Shown: positions 1-8,896, counted from the first letter of the stretch. The stretch: DNA of 64,000 bases from Nonlabens sp. Hel1_33_55 (GCF_900101765.1 NZ_LT627735.1:1523501-1587500), one strand, 5' to 3'. A program made the numbers and translations. Notes: generated by a model from the letters alone, not told the origin.

Positions 1-1099
1 CTATGAATCTTGTCGATTTATCAGCACTATCACTGTAGATCACACCGCCGAATTGCATCTCACCTTTCTTAGTCTTTACAATTTTGCGTTGATTGGCAAC
101 GATTCCAACTGACCAGCCATTGATACGAGCATAACCATTAATAATGGTCTGGCCGTACCCAGCTTTGTACTCGTCAAAGGAATCTGCATCAATAATACGC
201 TCAATGATTTCCATCATATCATATTGCGCGCTGCGCTCTCGTGGTAACACACCGTATATTTCTTGCGGATCCTTGGCAGGCTTTGTTGCCTTTATTTTAT
301 TGAATCCAGCTTTATCAAAATCGCCAATTTTACCCATCACGCTTTTGATTCTTTCAAGAGCATCTTTGTCGTCTTTGGCTTTATAATCAGTAACACCACT
401 AATCTCACAGTGAGTGGTCGCGCCGCCTAGCGTTTCATTATCGATGGATTCTCCTATGGCTGCTTTTACTAAGTAGCTTCCTGCTAGAAAAATACTACCG
501 GTTTTATCTACAATCATCGCCTCATCGCTCATGATAGGCAAATAGGCTCCACCAGCGACACAGCTTCCCATAACTGCAGCAATCTGGGTAATTCCCATAC
601 TGCTCATGACCGCATTATTTCTAAAAATGCGACCGAAGTGCTCCTTATCAGGAAAAATCTCATCCTGCATGGGCAGATAAACCCCAGCACTATCCACTAG
701 ATAGATGATGGGCAGCCTATTTTCCATAGCAATTTCCTGAGCACGCAAGTTTTTCTTACCAGTAATAGGGAACCACGCTCCAGCTTTTACCGTGGCGTCA
801 TTTGCCACAACAATTACCTGTTTTCCTGACACATGACCTATCTTGACCACAACGCCACCGCTGGGACAGCCGCCGTGTTCTGCGTACATTCCATCACCTG
901 CAAAGGCTCCTATTTCCACCGCTTTGTCTTCATCATCTAATAAGTAGTTGATGCGCTCTCTGGCTGTCATTTTTCCTTTGGAATGGTGTTTTGCGATGCG
1001 CTTCTCACCACCGCCCAGGCGGACTTTGGCAAATCTTTGTCGTAAATCTGACACTAATAATTTATTGTGATCTTCGTTCTTGTTGAAGTCTAAGTCCAT
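1..1099 (-). CDS. Acyl-CoA carboxylase carboxyltransferase subunit (propionyl/methylcrotonyl-CoA type), C-terminus cut by window edge
   Basis: Biotin-dependent carboxyltransferase beta subunit that moves the carboxyl group from biotin to an acyl-CoA in branched-chain or odd-chain acyl metabolism. The open frame starts with MDLDFNKNEDHN at 1099 and runs off the left edge after 366 residues; family members are about 540 long, so roughly a third is missing. Visible crotonase-fold signatures are GGGEKRIAKHHSKGKMTARE near residue 30, GGCPSGGVVVKIGH near 80 and GSCVAGGAYLP near 165, the last probably an oxyanion-hole loop. Whether the substrate is propionyl-, methylcrotonyl- or another acyl-CoA cannot be told without the biotin-carboxylase partner, which is not in the window. 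Confidence 0.9.
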   Translation of the reverse strand, partial: MDLDFNKNEDHNKLLVSDLRQRFAKVRLGGGEKRIAKHHSKGKMTARERINYLLDDEDKAVEIGAFAGDGMYAEHGGCPSGGVVVKIGHVSGKQVIVVANDATVKAGAWFPITGKKNLRAQEIAMENRLPIIYLVDSAGVYLPMQDEIFPDKEHFGRIFRNNAVMSSMGITQIAAVMGSCVAGGAYLPIMSDEAMIVDKTGSIFLAGSYLVKAAIGESIDNETLGGATTHCEISGVTDYKAKDDKDALERIKSVMGKIGDFDKAGFNKIKATKPAKDPQEIYGVLPRERSAQYDMMEIIERIIDADSFDEYKAGYGQTIINGYARINGWSVGIVANQRKIVKTKKGEMQFGGVIYSDSADKSTRFI

Positions 1100-1115
1100 G
1101 CAGGGTGCTTTTTCT

Positions 1116-1123
1116 CAAAAATA
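1116..1123 (-). promoter_or_regulatory. Possible -7 element upstream of the carboxyltransferase gene
   Basis: Read on the minus strand this is TATTTTTG, matching the Bacteroidetes TAnnTTTG form, 16 bases before the start codon. The nearest TTG (1138-1140) is only 14 bases away, shorter than the usual 17-23, so this is tentative. Confidence 0.3.
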
Positions 1124-1158
1124 ATGTTTTTGGGATTCAAAAGATGCTTGAAATGAGT

Positions 1159-1176
1159 CCGCTTTCGCGAAAGCGG
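1159..1176. repeat. Palindrome copy 1 (intergenic)
   Basis: CCGCTTTCGCGAAAGCGG is self-complementary over 18 bases (20 with the outer T and A). It lies in the gap between the carboxyltransferase and M23 genes. Confidence 0.95.
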
Positions 1177-1246
1177 AACTTACATAAACACTATAACTAA
1201 ATTTTAAGATTCCTACCCTAAATATCTCAAAGAACAAATGATTCTT

Positions 1247-2047
1247 TCACGGTTTGCGGTAGTATTGTTGCTCCTCAAGTTGATCCACAATCGTCACATT
1301 GTCCAACCTAAACCGGACGGGAATCGTATAGCTGCGGCTGTTGAAGCTAGGCTTGAAAACGGCAAAATGTAAATGAGGACCTGTGGACCATCCCGTATTG
1401 CCGCTGTAACCTATGTGCTGGTTGGGCTCCACGAGATCTCCTTTGGCCACTAGTGAACCGCCAAATCTTAGATGAGTATATTCTCCAATGGTTCCATCCT
1501 TATGCAATATGCGTATGTGGTTGCCATAGTCAAGGCATTCTGGCTGGGCACATCCTTTGCTATTAGAGGCAACAACCTCTAGAACGATGCCACCTCGAGA
1601 GGCGTGAATTGGTGTTTCTTCAGGCATTGAAAAATCAATGGCATACTTACCGCGATGGGTGCTTTTACCATCATAACCCTGCGAAACGCGATACGAACTA
1701 TTGCGCGCATAAGGCAATTGATAAGCATAGTCATCAGGTTGCGTTGATTGATCACCTGGAATGTAAGAGGCGCTAGCACTATAACCGTAAGCCGCCGGGC
1801 GTTTCATACGTAACTCTAGGACCTTTAAATCTTTACTCTCTGGCGGAATAGTAAACTCGAGATCATCTCTACTGGTTTCTAAATTCTTCAATTTGAATTT
1901 GAGCAGAACCGTGATAGGGAAAGGTTCCCGGTTTGTCACCAGATAATCATAGCCATCTTCAACCGCAATGGCACCGCTGGAAACGTTTAGATCCTGACCC
2001 ATTAGGAAATTGGTGAAAAAGAAAATAAAGGGTATCAAGTATCTCAT
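1247..2047 (-). CDS. M23 family peptidase (LytM-like, secreted)
   Basis: Zinc metallopeptidase of the LytM/lysostaphin type, expected to cut peptidoglycan cross-links in the periplasm. Start chosen at 2047 because MRYLIPFIFFFTNFLMGQ makes a clean signal peptide; an ATG six codons upstream (2065) would spoil it. The N-terminal ~100 residues are unrecognised. The C-terminal half carries the metal ligands: THRGKYAIDF (His and Asp) and GPHLHF (HxH) with GDLVEPNQHIGYSGNTG between them. The gene appears monocistronic. Confidence in the family is high; the exact cleavage specificity is not visible. Confidence 0.9.
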   Translation of the reverse strand: MRYLIPFIFFFTNFLMGQDLNVSSGAIAVEDGYDYLVTNREPFPITVLLKFKLKNLETSRDDLEFTIPPESKDLKVLELRMKRPAAYGYSASASYIPGDQSTQPDDYAYQLPYARNSSYRVSQGYDGKSTHRGKYAIDFSMPEETPIHASRGGIVLEVVASNSKGCAQPECLDYGNHIRILHKDGTIGEYTHLRFGGSLVAKGDLVEPNQHIGYSGNTGWSTGPHLHFAVFKPSFNSRSYTIPVRFRLDNVTIVDQLEEQQYYRKP

Positions 2048-2416
2048 AGAAAAGCAACGCAGCAAGTTGTGAGAGGATAACGTGAATCATTCCTATTCTA
2101 GTATGGACCGTCGATATGCTCTGGAAAGATTTTGTTTTTGGAAATTAATTTGAATGTTTTGAGCTGCGCTTTAGTCGTTATATCATCATCCATGCATTTT
2201 GCGATATGACTGTAGTTTGTATTTTGTTCCTGAATGCTATAGTTGACTAATTGATGAACAAATTAGGAACTACAAACATCAGTGATTTTTGAATTTTAGA
2301 AGCTATCAAAGTTGATGATTTTCAGTAGTTTATTTATTATTCCTACTCTTCTAAAATTTGACAGAACACGTTCCTTTGAGGATAAAATTACTAATTTTAG
2401 ATTATACTTTGTTCCT
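2048..2416. other. Intergenic region between M23 and SIMPL genes
   Basis: Divergent gap of 369 bases. Apart from a possible short minus-strand frame at 2098-2193 I see no recognisable gene, terminator or repeat. No promoter element matches the TAnnTTTG form exactly in front of the plus-strand gene. Confidence 0.5.
2098..2193 (-). CDS. Possible short ORF or gene remnant (31 residues)
   Basis: A minus-strand frame reads MDDDITTKAQLKTFKLISK and ends KIFPEHIDGPY before TAG. The frame stays open for about 22 further codons upstream without an obvious start. The composition looks protein-like, so it may be the tail of a decayed gene, but chance cannot be excluded. Confidence 0.2.
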   Translation of the reverse strand: MDDDITTKAQLKTFKLISKNKIFPEHIDGPY

Positions 2417-3148
2417 ATGAAAAATTCGGTTACCGCTATCATTTTTGCCATCGCCATCGTTATTGCTTCCATCGTATTGGGACATGCAGTGATCAATCGC
2501 AATCAAAAACAAGGAACTATTGAAGTGACTGGATTGGGAAGTCAGGATTTCGTATCTGATCTCATCGTTTGGGAAGGTCGCTTTACGGCAAGTAGTACCG
2601 TGTTGAGTGATGCTTATGCAAAACTTGCCGATAATAAGAATACCATAGAGAGCTACTTGAAAAACAAAGGGCTTTCTAGCGATATGCTGGTTTTTAGCGC
2701 GGTAAATACTTCTGAAAAAACGAACCCTATCTATGGAGCCAATGGTAATTATCAGGGAACCAATTTTGTGGGCTACGAATTGTCGCAAACGATAAGCGTT
2801 CAATCTACAGACGTTGAAAAAATCGAAAAGATTTCACGTGAGGTGACTGAGTTACTTAATCAAGGTGTTCAGTTCTACTCGCAATCACCTCGCTATTATT
2901 TTACAAAACTCGCAGATCTTAAAATCGAAATGATCTCTAAAGCCACAGAAGATGCCCGCATTAGAGCTGAGCAAATCGCAAAAAACTCTGGTGGATCCCT
3001 AGGTGATCTGGAATCTGCAGATATGGGCGTGTTTCAGATTACAGGCCAGAATAGTTCTGAAGATTATTCTTGGGGCGGCACCTACAACACCAGCTCAAAG
3101 GAAAAGACGGCATCCATTACCATGAAACTGGTTTATGAAGCAGAGTAG
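2417..3148 (+). CDS. SIMPL domain protein (DUF541 family)
   Basis: Predicted membrane-anchored periplasmic protein of the SIMPL/DUF541 family, whose biochemical role is not settled. The start at 2417 gives MKNSVTAIIFAIAIVIASIV, a typical N-terminal anchor; an upstream ATG at 2312 in the same frame only adds an unlikely 35-residue extension. The rest matches the family layout: an early GxG..D.....W segment (VTGLGSQDFVSDLIVWEGRF), the SQTISVQSTDVEKI stretch, and the DARIRAEQIAKNSGGSLG segment near residue 190. The last codons overlap the next gene by 14 bases, so the two are probably co-transcribed. Confidence 0.85.
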   Translation: MKNSVTAIIFAIAIVIASIVLGHAVINRNQKQGTIEVTGLGSQDFVSDLIVWEGRFTASSTVLSDAYAKLADNKNTIESYLKNKGLSSDMLVFSAVNTSEKTNPIYGANGNYQGTNFVGYELSQTISVQSTDVEKIEKISREVTELLNQGVQFYSQSPRYYFTKLADLKIEMISKATEDARIRAEQIAKNSGGSLGDLESADMGVFQITGQNSSEDYSWGGTYNTSSKEKTASITMKLVYEAE

Positions 3149-4346
3149 TTTATTTAGTTCGCTTTCGCGAAAGCGGTATCACATCAACCTCATCGTTCTG
3201 TTCATTATTTGTGGATTGCTAATCCGTTGTTCATCTGCTTTGAGTGTTTTTGGCAACGAGAGTGTTGATTATAATGAACCAATTACGACAATTCCTTTTG
3301 AGTATTATGATATGCCCATGGTCGAGGTAGTCATCAATTCAAAAACCTATAAATTTCTAGTCGATACTGGTGCACCTACATTGATTTCCAAAAAGATTTT
3401 CCAAGACTTGAAAATACAGAATGGGAAAAAAGCTCCATTGGGTGACTCCCAGGATGTCATTGAAAATCGAGAATTCATCATTATACCTGAAATGACCTTA
3501 GGCAGTTTATCCTATAAAAACATAGGAGCTGTGGTAACTGATTTTGATGGATCTTTTGAGATTGACTGCATTGGATATGATGGAATTTTGGGTGCCAATC
3601 AAATGTCAATTTCCATATGGAAATTTGATTACCAAAAAAAAGAGATTGAGATTGCAAAATCGATAGAAGATTTTAGTACTTCAGGTTTTAAGGTCATGGA
3701 ATTTCATCCCATGCGTCCACAAATGACACCGCTGGTAAATGGCATAATCGATGGACAGCGCACAGAATATACATACGATACAGGATACAGCGGTGGATTG
3801 ACCACATTACTGAACTCTGAAAGTCCAAACTCCTATCCTCACATAACTAAATACGGAAAAAGTAGCGCTGGAATTTATGGTGTAGGTAAAATTGAAGAGC
3901 GAGCTATCTTCAAGGTGGACACCCTAAATCTAGGTGGCATCTCTCTAAACAATGTGGTCATAGATAATGATGTTTCTGGTCTTATAGGCAATCAACTTAT
4001 CGACAATTATATATCAATCATTGACTGGAAAACGCAGAAGATCTACTGGAAAGAAGTTTCAGAAAATGATCTGGTTAGTGAGAAAACCTTCGGGTTTGGA
4101 TATAGGCTGAATACTATGAAAGCTATCGTGGCAAATCGTATTAAGGAAATAGATTTACCATTTGAAGTAGGCGATACCATTCTCTCTATAAATGAAACAA
4201 ATTTTGAGAATCTGAATAGAGAAACTGCTTGTGCGTTAACCAACTTCAAAATCGAGGACAAACTTCAAGAAATGCAATTGCGTTATCTCAAAAATGGAGA
4301 AGTACAATCCATAGTTCTCAAAAAACAGGCATTGTTGAATGACTAA
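3135..4346 (+). CDS. Aspartyl protease-like protein with C-terminal PDZ domain
   Basis: Retropepsin-like aspartyl protease family protein, 403 residues. A first active-site motif DTGAP is at residues 77-81 and a second DTG at 215-217 (YDTGYSGG), so both lobes keep the catalytic triplet. A PDZ-like segment follows from about 320 (FEVGDTILSINETNFENL). The N-terminus has a hydrophobic stretch at about 18-30 ending in RCSS; the Arg before Cys is poor for a lipobox, so a membrane anchor or lipoprotein are both possible. Residues 10-14 (LSRKR) are encoded by a copy of the 16-bp palindrome just before the hydrophobic segment. It follows and overlaps the SIMPL gene. Confidence 0.8.
   Translation: MKQSSLFSSLSRKRYHINLIVLFIICGLLIRCSSALSVFGNESVDYNEPITTIPFEYYDMPMVEVVINSKTYKFLVDTGAPTLISKKIFQDLKIQNGKKAPLGDSQDVIENREFIIIPEMTLGSLSYKNIGAVVTDFDGSFEIDCIGYDGILGANQMSISIWKFDYQKKEIEIAKSIEDFSTSGFKVMEFHPMRPQMTPLVNGIIDGQRTEYTYDTGYSGGLTTLLNSESPNSYPHITKYGKSSAGIYGVGKIEERAIFKVDTLNLGGISLNNVVIDNDVSGLIGNQLIDNYISIIDWKTQKIYWKEVSENDLVSEKTFGFGYRLNTMKAIVANRIKEIDLPFEVGDTILSINETNFENLNRETACALTNFKIEDKLQEMQLRYLKNGEVQSIVLKKQALLND
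3160..3175. repeat. Palindrome copy 2 (in aspartyl protease gene)
   Basis: Exact CGCTTTCGCGAAAGCG inside the coding sequence, read in the LSRKR frame at residues 10-14, at the N-terminal edge of the hydrophobic segment. Confidence 0.95.
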
Positions 4347-4349
4347 TTA

Positions 4350-5960
4350 TTAGATCTCTGAATCTGCTAGATCAATCGCAATATGATAACGTGGATCTTC
4401 AATGCTGGTTTCAATAACATCTGCAAATTCTGGATTGCGTCGTATCAATAGTTCCTGACATTCTGGACTTAGATGTGTGAGTTTGATTTGCTTCCCAAGG
4501 TCTAAATACTTGTTTCCAACATTACGTAAAGCTTCCACACCACTATGATCCTGAACTCTGGATTCCATGAAGTCGATCTCAATTTTATCAGGGTCGTTTT
4601 TAGGATCAAACTTTGCATTAAACGCAGTTACTGATCCAAAGAAAAGTGGTCCCCAAATTTCATAGACTTTAGTCCCGTCAGATTTTAGGCTTTTTCTGGC
4701 TCTAATGCGCTTGGCACTGTTCCAGGCAAAAACAAGCGCACTCATAATAACACCAGTCACAACTGCAATTGCAAGATCCAACCAAACCGTAATCGCACTC
4801 ACAGCGATCAGTATGATTAAATCTGCTAGCGGGATTTTATTGATGATCCTAAAACTAGACCACGCAAAAGTTCCAATCACCACCATAAACATAACGCCTA
4901 CCAAAGCCGCAATTGGGATTTGTTCTATTACTGGAGCGCCAAAAAGAATAAATATCAACAGGGCAATCGCTGCAACGACACCAGAGAGTCTACCACGACC
5001 ACCAGAATTTACATTGATAATGGATTGACCTATCATCGCACAACCACCCATTCCACCGAATAGTCCGTTAACCAAGTTACCAGCACCTTGTGCAACACAT
5101 TCACGGTTACCGCTACCGCGAGTTTCCGTCAAATCGTCAACAAGGTTCAAGGTCATTAAAGATTCTATCAAACCAACCGCTGCAATCGTGACCGCAGTAC
5201 TAATTATGATCACCCAGTTTCCTTGTATCGTTTCAAACAAAGTAAAAATCTGGAACTGGAATTCTGGTAGCGATCCCTGCATTCCATTACCGCCACCATC
5301 TCTTATAAAAGAACCGACCGTGGCAACGTCAAGGTTACCAAAAATTGTTATTCCAGCCACTACTGCGATCGCAGCAAGAGCAGCAGGAATAGCCTTAGTA
5401 ACTTTAGGAAGAAAATACATGATGGCCATAGTCAAGGCCACAAGCCCTAATAATATGTAAAGAGATGCACCTGATAACCATTCCTTGGCATCTCCAGTTC
5501 CTGTTTTGAAAAAATCAAGTTGCGCTAGGAATATCACAATAGCAAGACCATTCACAAATCCCATCATTACTGGATGCGGTATTAATCGTACGAACTTACC
5601 TAAACGTAGAAACCCAGCGGCCATTTGTATCACACCTACAATAAGAAGTGTTATAAACAACCATTGTAATCCAAGATTCTCATAAGGAGTATCCATGGCC
5701 ATTCCTACCTCATTACCCGTTTTGATCAATAAAACCATTACGATAGCCGTTGCTCCTGTCGCTCCAGAAATCATTCCAGGACGACCACCAAATAGTGCGG
5801 TAATCAATCCCATCATAAAGGCTCCATACAATCCTACCATAGGATCCACACCAGCCACAAAAGCAAAAGCTACTGCCTCGGGAACTAATGCTAGTGCAAC
5901 GGTCAAACCCGAAAGCACATCATTCTTAGGGTTTCCTACAAAGTTGTTAAAGAGTTTCAT
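4350..5960 (-). CDS. SulP family anion transporter with STAS domain
   Basis: Inner-membrane SLC26/SulP transporter, 536 residues, for sulfate, bicarbonate or a related anion. The first ~420 residues are a run of hydrophobic helices beginning with the family segment LSGLTVALALVPEAVAFAF; glycine-rich helices such as GAFMMGLITALFGGRPGMI follow. The C-terminal ~110 residues are soluble and form a STAS-like domain (IWGPLFFGSVTAFNAKF, then IDFMESRVQDHSGVEALRN). The substrate cannot be read from sequence; many marine flavobacterial members are assumed to carry bicarbonate, which is inference. It is convergent with the aspartyl protease gene, leaving only 3 bases between the stops. Confidence 0.92.
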   Translation of the reverse strand: MKLFNNFVGNPKNDVLSGLTVALALVPEAVAFAFVAGVDPMVGLYGAFMMGLITALFGGRPGMISGATGATAIVMVLLIKTGNEVGMAMDTPYENLGLQWLFITLLIVGVIQMAAGFLRLGKFVRLIPHPVMMGFVNGLAIVIFLAQLDFFKTGTGDAKEWLSGASLYILLGLVALTMAIMYFLPKVTKAIPAALAAIAVVAGITIFGNLDVATVGSFIRDGGGNGMQGSLPEFQFQIFTLFETIQGNWVIIISTAVTIAAVGLIESLMTLNLVDDLTETRGSGNRECVAQGAGNLVNGLFGGMGGCAMIGQSIINVNSGGRGRLSGVVAAIALLIFILFGAPVIEQIPIAALVGVMFMVVIGTFAWSSFRIINKIPLADLIILIAVSAITVWLDLAIAVVTGVIMSALVFAWNSAKRIRARKSLKSDGTKVYEIWGPLFFGSVTAFNAKFDPKNDPDKIEIDFMESRVQDHSGVEALRNVGNKYLDLGKQIKLTHLSPECQELLIRRNPEFADVIETSIEDPRYHIAIDLADSEI

Positions 5961-6272
5961 ACAGGTATACTACTATGGATAAAACGTGCAAAAATAGGCT
6001 ATTGTAACGTAGTGCTAAAAGGAGAACATCAATAAGTCAAGGATCTATTTTTGGCTTTCATTAGTCTATAAATAACATCCCAATCAAAATATTTAGGATC
6101 AAATTGCTCACAGAGCCAGACGAGAAGAAAATGAACCATGGGTGAAATATTATCCAATAGTACACTTCCGAAATTTAATTATAGGAGCATCATCCAGCAC
6201 TGTTGAAATTGAAAAGTAATTACTCACCTAAATCAAATACCTCATCAGATTTCTATATTTGAAACTTCACAC
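5961..6272. other. Divergent intergenic region SulP / GNAT
   Basis: Gap of 312 bases. It holds a TATTTTTG-type element on the minus strand (5989-5996) for the SulP gene and TATATTTG (6254-6261) on the plus strand just before the GNAT start; neither has a well-placed TTG partner. A short minus-strand frame at 6029-6139 is listed separately. Confidence 0.4.
6029..6139 (-). CDS. Possible 36-residue ORF
   Basis: A minus-strand frame from ATG at 6139 to TGA encodes MVHFLLVWLCEQFDPKYFDW and continues DVIYRLMKAKNRSLTY. It has no visible domain. The aromatic and charged make-up looks like a genuine peptide tail, perhaps a remnant of a decayed gene, but support is weak. Confidence 0.2.
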   Translation of the reverse strand: MVHFLLVWLCEQFDPKYFDWDVIYRLMKAKNRSLTY

Positions 6273-6794
6273 ATGTCCATGAAGCACCTACTTAAAGACC
6301 TTACTTATCGCAAGGCAAAACCAAATGACCTTAACCTAGCTCTGGAACTTCTTAAAATAACAGCTCAAGATTTACAGGAACGAGATATCGACCAGTGGAA
6401 CTATTGGCTTGATCCACCTCAGGAGCGATTGGACTGGTTACGGGAAGGATTTGAAAACGATGAATTCAACTTCTTCTTTAACAATAAAACGCTGGTAGCC
6501 ATGTACCGTTTGATGAACATGGATCTTAAATATTGGGGACCTCAAGAAGAAAAAGCGTTTTACATTCACTCGCTGGTGGTTCATCCTAATTTAAAGGGTC
6601 ATCATATAGGCCATCAAATTTTATTGGAAATAAAGAAGCTGGCTACATCTAATGAAATCGATCTACTTCGGTTGGATTGTGATAGTACCAACCAGCGATT
6701 GTGCAGGTATTATGAAGATTACGGGTTCAAAAAGGTAAGACAGAAACAAATGCCTAACTCACTGAACAATCTTTATGAATTACAATTGAAGTAA
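6273..6794 (+). CDS. GNAT family N-acetyltransferase
   Basis: Cytoplasmic acetyl-CoA-dependent acetyltransferase, 173 residues. Motif A is visible as IHSLVVHPNLKGHHIGHQIL, in which the loop normally written QxxGxG/A appears as LKGHHIGHQ; motif B (LLRLDCDSTNQRLCRYYEDY with GFKK) follows. The substrate is unknown. A second in-frame ATG two codons in (MKHLLK) could be the true start. It converges on the helicase gene, with a shared bidirectional terminator between them. Confidence 0.85.
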   Translation: MSMKHLLKDLTYRKAKPNDLNLALELLKITAQDLQERDIDQWNYWLDPPQERLDWLREGFENDEFNFFFNNKTLVAMYRLMNMDLKYWGPQEEKAFYIHSLVVHPNLKGHHIGHQILLEIKKLATSNEIDLLRLDCDSTNQRLCRYYEDYGFKKVRQKQMPNSLNNLYELQLK

Positions 6795-6809
6795 CGTTTT
6801 CAATAATTC

Positions 6810-6825
6810 CGCTTTCGCGAAAGCG
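6810..6825. repeat. Palindrome copy 3 (intergenic)
   Basis: Exact 16-mer 15 bases after the GNAT stop codon and about 30 bases before the terminator stem. Confidence 0.95.
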
Positions 6826-6852
6826 AACTATACCGCAACTAATTTCAAACAA

Positions 6853-6878
6853 AAAAAGCGACTCAGAGTCGCTTTTTA
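6853..6878. terminator. Bidirectional rho-independent terminator
   Basis: A-rich tract, then GCGACTC-A-GAGTCGC, then a T-run: an almost loopless 7-bp inverted repeat extended by A/T pairs. It sits between the convergent GNAT and helicase genes and can serve both strands. Confidence 0.85.
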
Positions 6879-6902
6879 AAAATCAATGTATGGTATCACT
6901 GC

Positions 6903-8186
6903 TTAAGAGTTGGAACTGCGACTGCGGTCTCTACTCTTGTTACGGTTACCTGAATTTTTAGGTTTACCACCGGATGGTCTAGAGTTGCGGTTACTGCCGC
7001 GACCTCTATTTCCGCCTTGTTTTTTCAAGCTAGGCTCTGCAGCATCTTCCATTTTAAACTCAAATGGATGATCTTCTATCACAGGGATTTTAGTCTGGAT
7101 CAGTTTCTCAATGTCCTTTAAAAATGGACGCTCTTCCAACATGCAAAAACTTGCTGCCATACCGCTCGCACCAGCTCTACCTGTACGGCCTATACGGTGT
7201 ACATATGATTCTGAAACGTTGGGAAGATCGTAATTGATGACATAAGAAAGTTCATCAATATCGATACCGCGAGCTGCAATATCTGTGGCGACTAGCGCTT
7301 GTAATTTACCGTCTTTAAAATCACCTAAAGCACGTTGACGCGCGACTTGGGATTTGTTTCCATGAATAGCGGCACTTTTGATTCCCGCTTTTTCAAGGTC
7401 TTTTACGATCTTATTGGCTCCATGTTTTGTTCTTGAGAAAACTAAGGTCGAGTCATTCATATCAGTTTGAAGAAGGTGCACCAATAAATTGGTTTTATTC
7501 TTCTTATTGACGTGATAGATAACCTGCTCCACTTTCTCTGCGGTAGTTTTTTCTGGCTCGATGGTTACTCGCTCAAAATCTCCTAAAATCTGTCTGGATA
7601 GTTCAACAATCGCTTTAGGCATTGTTGCACTAAAGAATAATGACTGTCTTTGCTTAGGAAGTAATTTGAGTAGTTTCTTGATGTCGTGGATAAAGCCCAT
7701 GTCCAGCATCTGGTCAGCTTCATCAAGCACGAAATATTCAATATCTGCTAGCGAAATATATTTCTGGCTTATAAGATCCAATAATCTTCCTGGCGTCGCG
7801 ACTAGTACATCTACGCCTTGGTGTAGTGCATAGACTTGTTTGGTTTGTTTGACACCGCCGTAAATAACGGTATTCTTAATGTTAGTATATTTCGCGTAAG
7901 CGGTAAAATTCTCATCGATCTGGATCGCTAGCTCTCTGGTAGGTGTAACCACCAACGTTCTGACCTTACGTTTCTTTCTAGGTCCTTCACCTTCCAACAG
8001 CTGCTGGAGTATTGGGATGGAAAAAGCGGCAGTCTTACCGGTACCGGTCTGTGCAACGCCCAATAGGTCCTTGCCTTTTAATAAGATGGGAATGGATTGT
8101 GCTTGAATAGGTGTTGGATTCTCATATCCTTGGTCCTGTAAAGCTTTCAGGATGGACTCGTCGAGCCCCAATTCTTTAAATGTCAT
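6903..8186 (-). CDS. rhlE: DEAD-box ATP-dependent RNA helicase, RhlE-like
   Basis: RNA helicase acting in ribosome assembly or RNA turnover. All core motifs are present in order: Q-motif (GYENPTPIQAQSIP), Walker A-type AQTGTGKT near residue 47, PTRELA, VATPGR, DEAD near 155, SAT, and HRIGRTGRAG near 335. After about residue 375 a basic Gly/Arg/Ser/Asn-rich tail (GGNRGRGSNRNSRPSGGK) replaces folded sequence, as is common in RhlE-type helicases and likely RNA-binding. The short leader and a good Bacteroidetes promoter at 8203-8234 support the start at 8186. RhlE versus another paralog is not certain. Confidence 0.92.
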   Translation of the reverse strand: MTFKELGLDESILKALQDQGYENPTPIQAQSIPILLKGKDLLGVAQTGTGKTAAFSIPILQQLLEGEGPRKKRKVRTLVVTPTRELAIQIDENFTAYAKYTNIKNTVIYGGVKQTKQVYALHQGVDVLVATPGRLLDLISQKYISLADIEYFVLDEADQMLDMGFIHDIKKLLKLLPKQRQSLFFSATMPKAIVELSRQILGDFERVTIEPEKTTAEKVEQVIYHVNKKNKTNLLVHLLQTDMNDSTLVFSRTKHGANKIVKDLEKAGIKSAAIHGNKSQVARQRALGDFKDGKLQALVATDIAARGIDIDELSYVINYDLPNVSESYVHRIGRTGRAGASGMAASFCMLEERPFLKDIEKLIQTKIPVIEDHPFEFKMEDAAEPSLKKQGGNRGRGSNRNSRPSGGKPKNSGNRNKSRDRSRSSNS

Positions 8187-8202
8187 GTATTGTATTAAGC
8201 TG

Positions 8203-8234
8203 CAAAGGTACGGTTATTAAAAATGCAGCTGCAA
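8203..8234 (-). promoter_or_regulatory. Bacteroidetes-type promoter of the helicase gene
   Basis: On the minus strand: TTG (8234-8232), 21-base spacer, TACCTTTG (8210-8203). This fits the TTG-N17-23-TAnnTTTG pattern known for this phylum and ends 16 bases before the start codon. Confidence 0.7.
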
Positions 8235-8250
8235 TCTATTGTTATATGTA

Positions 8251-8670
8251 TTACCTGACGCTTAATGTGTAATCCCGTGAGGTAGAGTCTTCACAAAGCG
8301 TATCGCCGTCTTCAAGTATCCCGCCATCATCGTCTGTAAAGAAAACTGGTTCTACGGTCAAGAAAACGTTGATTCTAAAATCTCCACGATCTAATGGCGA
8401 ACCAAAAATGAAAAGTCTGCGTCCTTCCCATTCATAATCCATTCCTCTAGGCAAGCCATTTACCGTGAAGTAATAGAAATAGCTGTCGTCTCTAGGCTCG
8501 TTGTCAACTTGAGCTCTAAAGCTGTGTTCATAATATTGACCTGCAACTGCTGTATTGAATATCGAATTAGGTAACTCTGGTCTCGTGGGAATGATGCAAT
8601 CTGTCAACGGATCACACGCAGAAAACGAAAATGCAAGAAAGAGAAATGAGAGTAGGTAGAGATAGCGCAT
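8251..8670 (-). CDS. Small secreted lipoprotein of unknown function
   Basis: 139 residues with a clear lipoprotein signal: hydrophobic MRYLYLLSFLFLAFSFSAC with Cys at residue 19. The mature part has acidic DDD/EDGD patches and aromatic beta-like strands (YYEHSFRAQVDN, YYFTVNGLPRGMDYEWEGRRL); the strand-rich NGLP.G pattern is reminiscent of putative Ig/cadherin-like modules, a weak inference. Five cysteines remain after lipidation. It is separated from the helicase start by about 60 bases and from the TPM gene by a repeat-containing gap, so it is probably a single unit. Confidence 0.65.
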   Translation of the reverse strand: MRYLYLLSFLFLAFSFSACDPLTDCIIPTRPELPNSIFNTAVAGQYYEHSFRAQVDNEPRDDSYFYYFTVNGLPRGMDYEWEGRRLFIFGSPLDRGDFRINVFLTVEPVFFTDDDGGILEDGDTLCEDSTSRDYTLSVR

Positions 8671-8852
8671 GATAGATGATTTTAAAAATCATATCAAGTA
8701 TGCTGCCAAAATTTTATTTGAACCGTGTCGCATTATATGACAAGTCATTAAAAACTTGAATCTGAATCTCTAATCGTAGTTCTTGGAATTGGAGATTGGA
8801 GATTAGATATCTTAGAATTTAACCTTGGGATTAAAAGTAAAAGGTTAGAAGT

Positions 8853-8887
8853 TTGGAACTTGGAACTTGATTCTTGATTCTTGATTC
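8853..8887. repeat. Heptamer tandem tract, 5 units
   Basis: Two TTGGAAC units are followed directly by three TTGATTC units, just downstream of the TPM gene stop (8897, minus strand). The same TTGGAAC unit builds a longer tract at 55947-56023. Confidence 0.85.
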
Positions 8888-8896
8888 TTAAAAAGA

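Noticed and set aside
5188..5460. Plus-strand ORF antisense to the SulP transporter
   Set aside because: It is rich in Pro, Ala and Thr as expected from reading a membrane-protein gene backwards.
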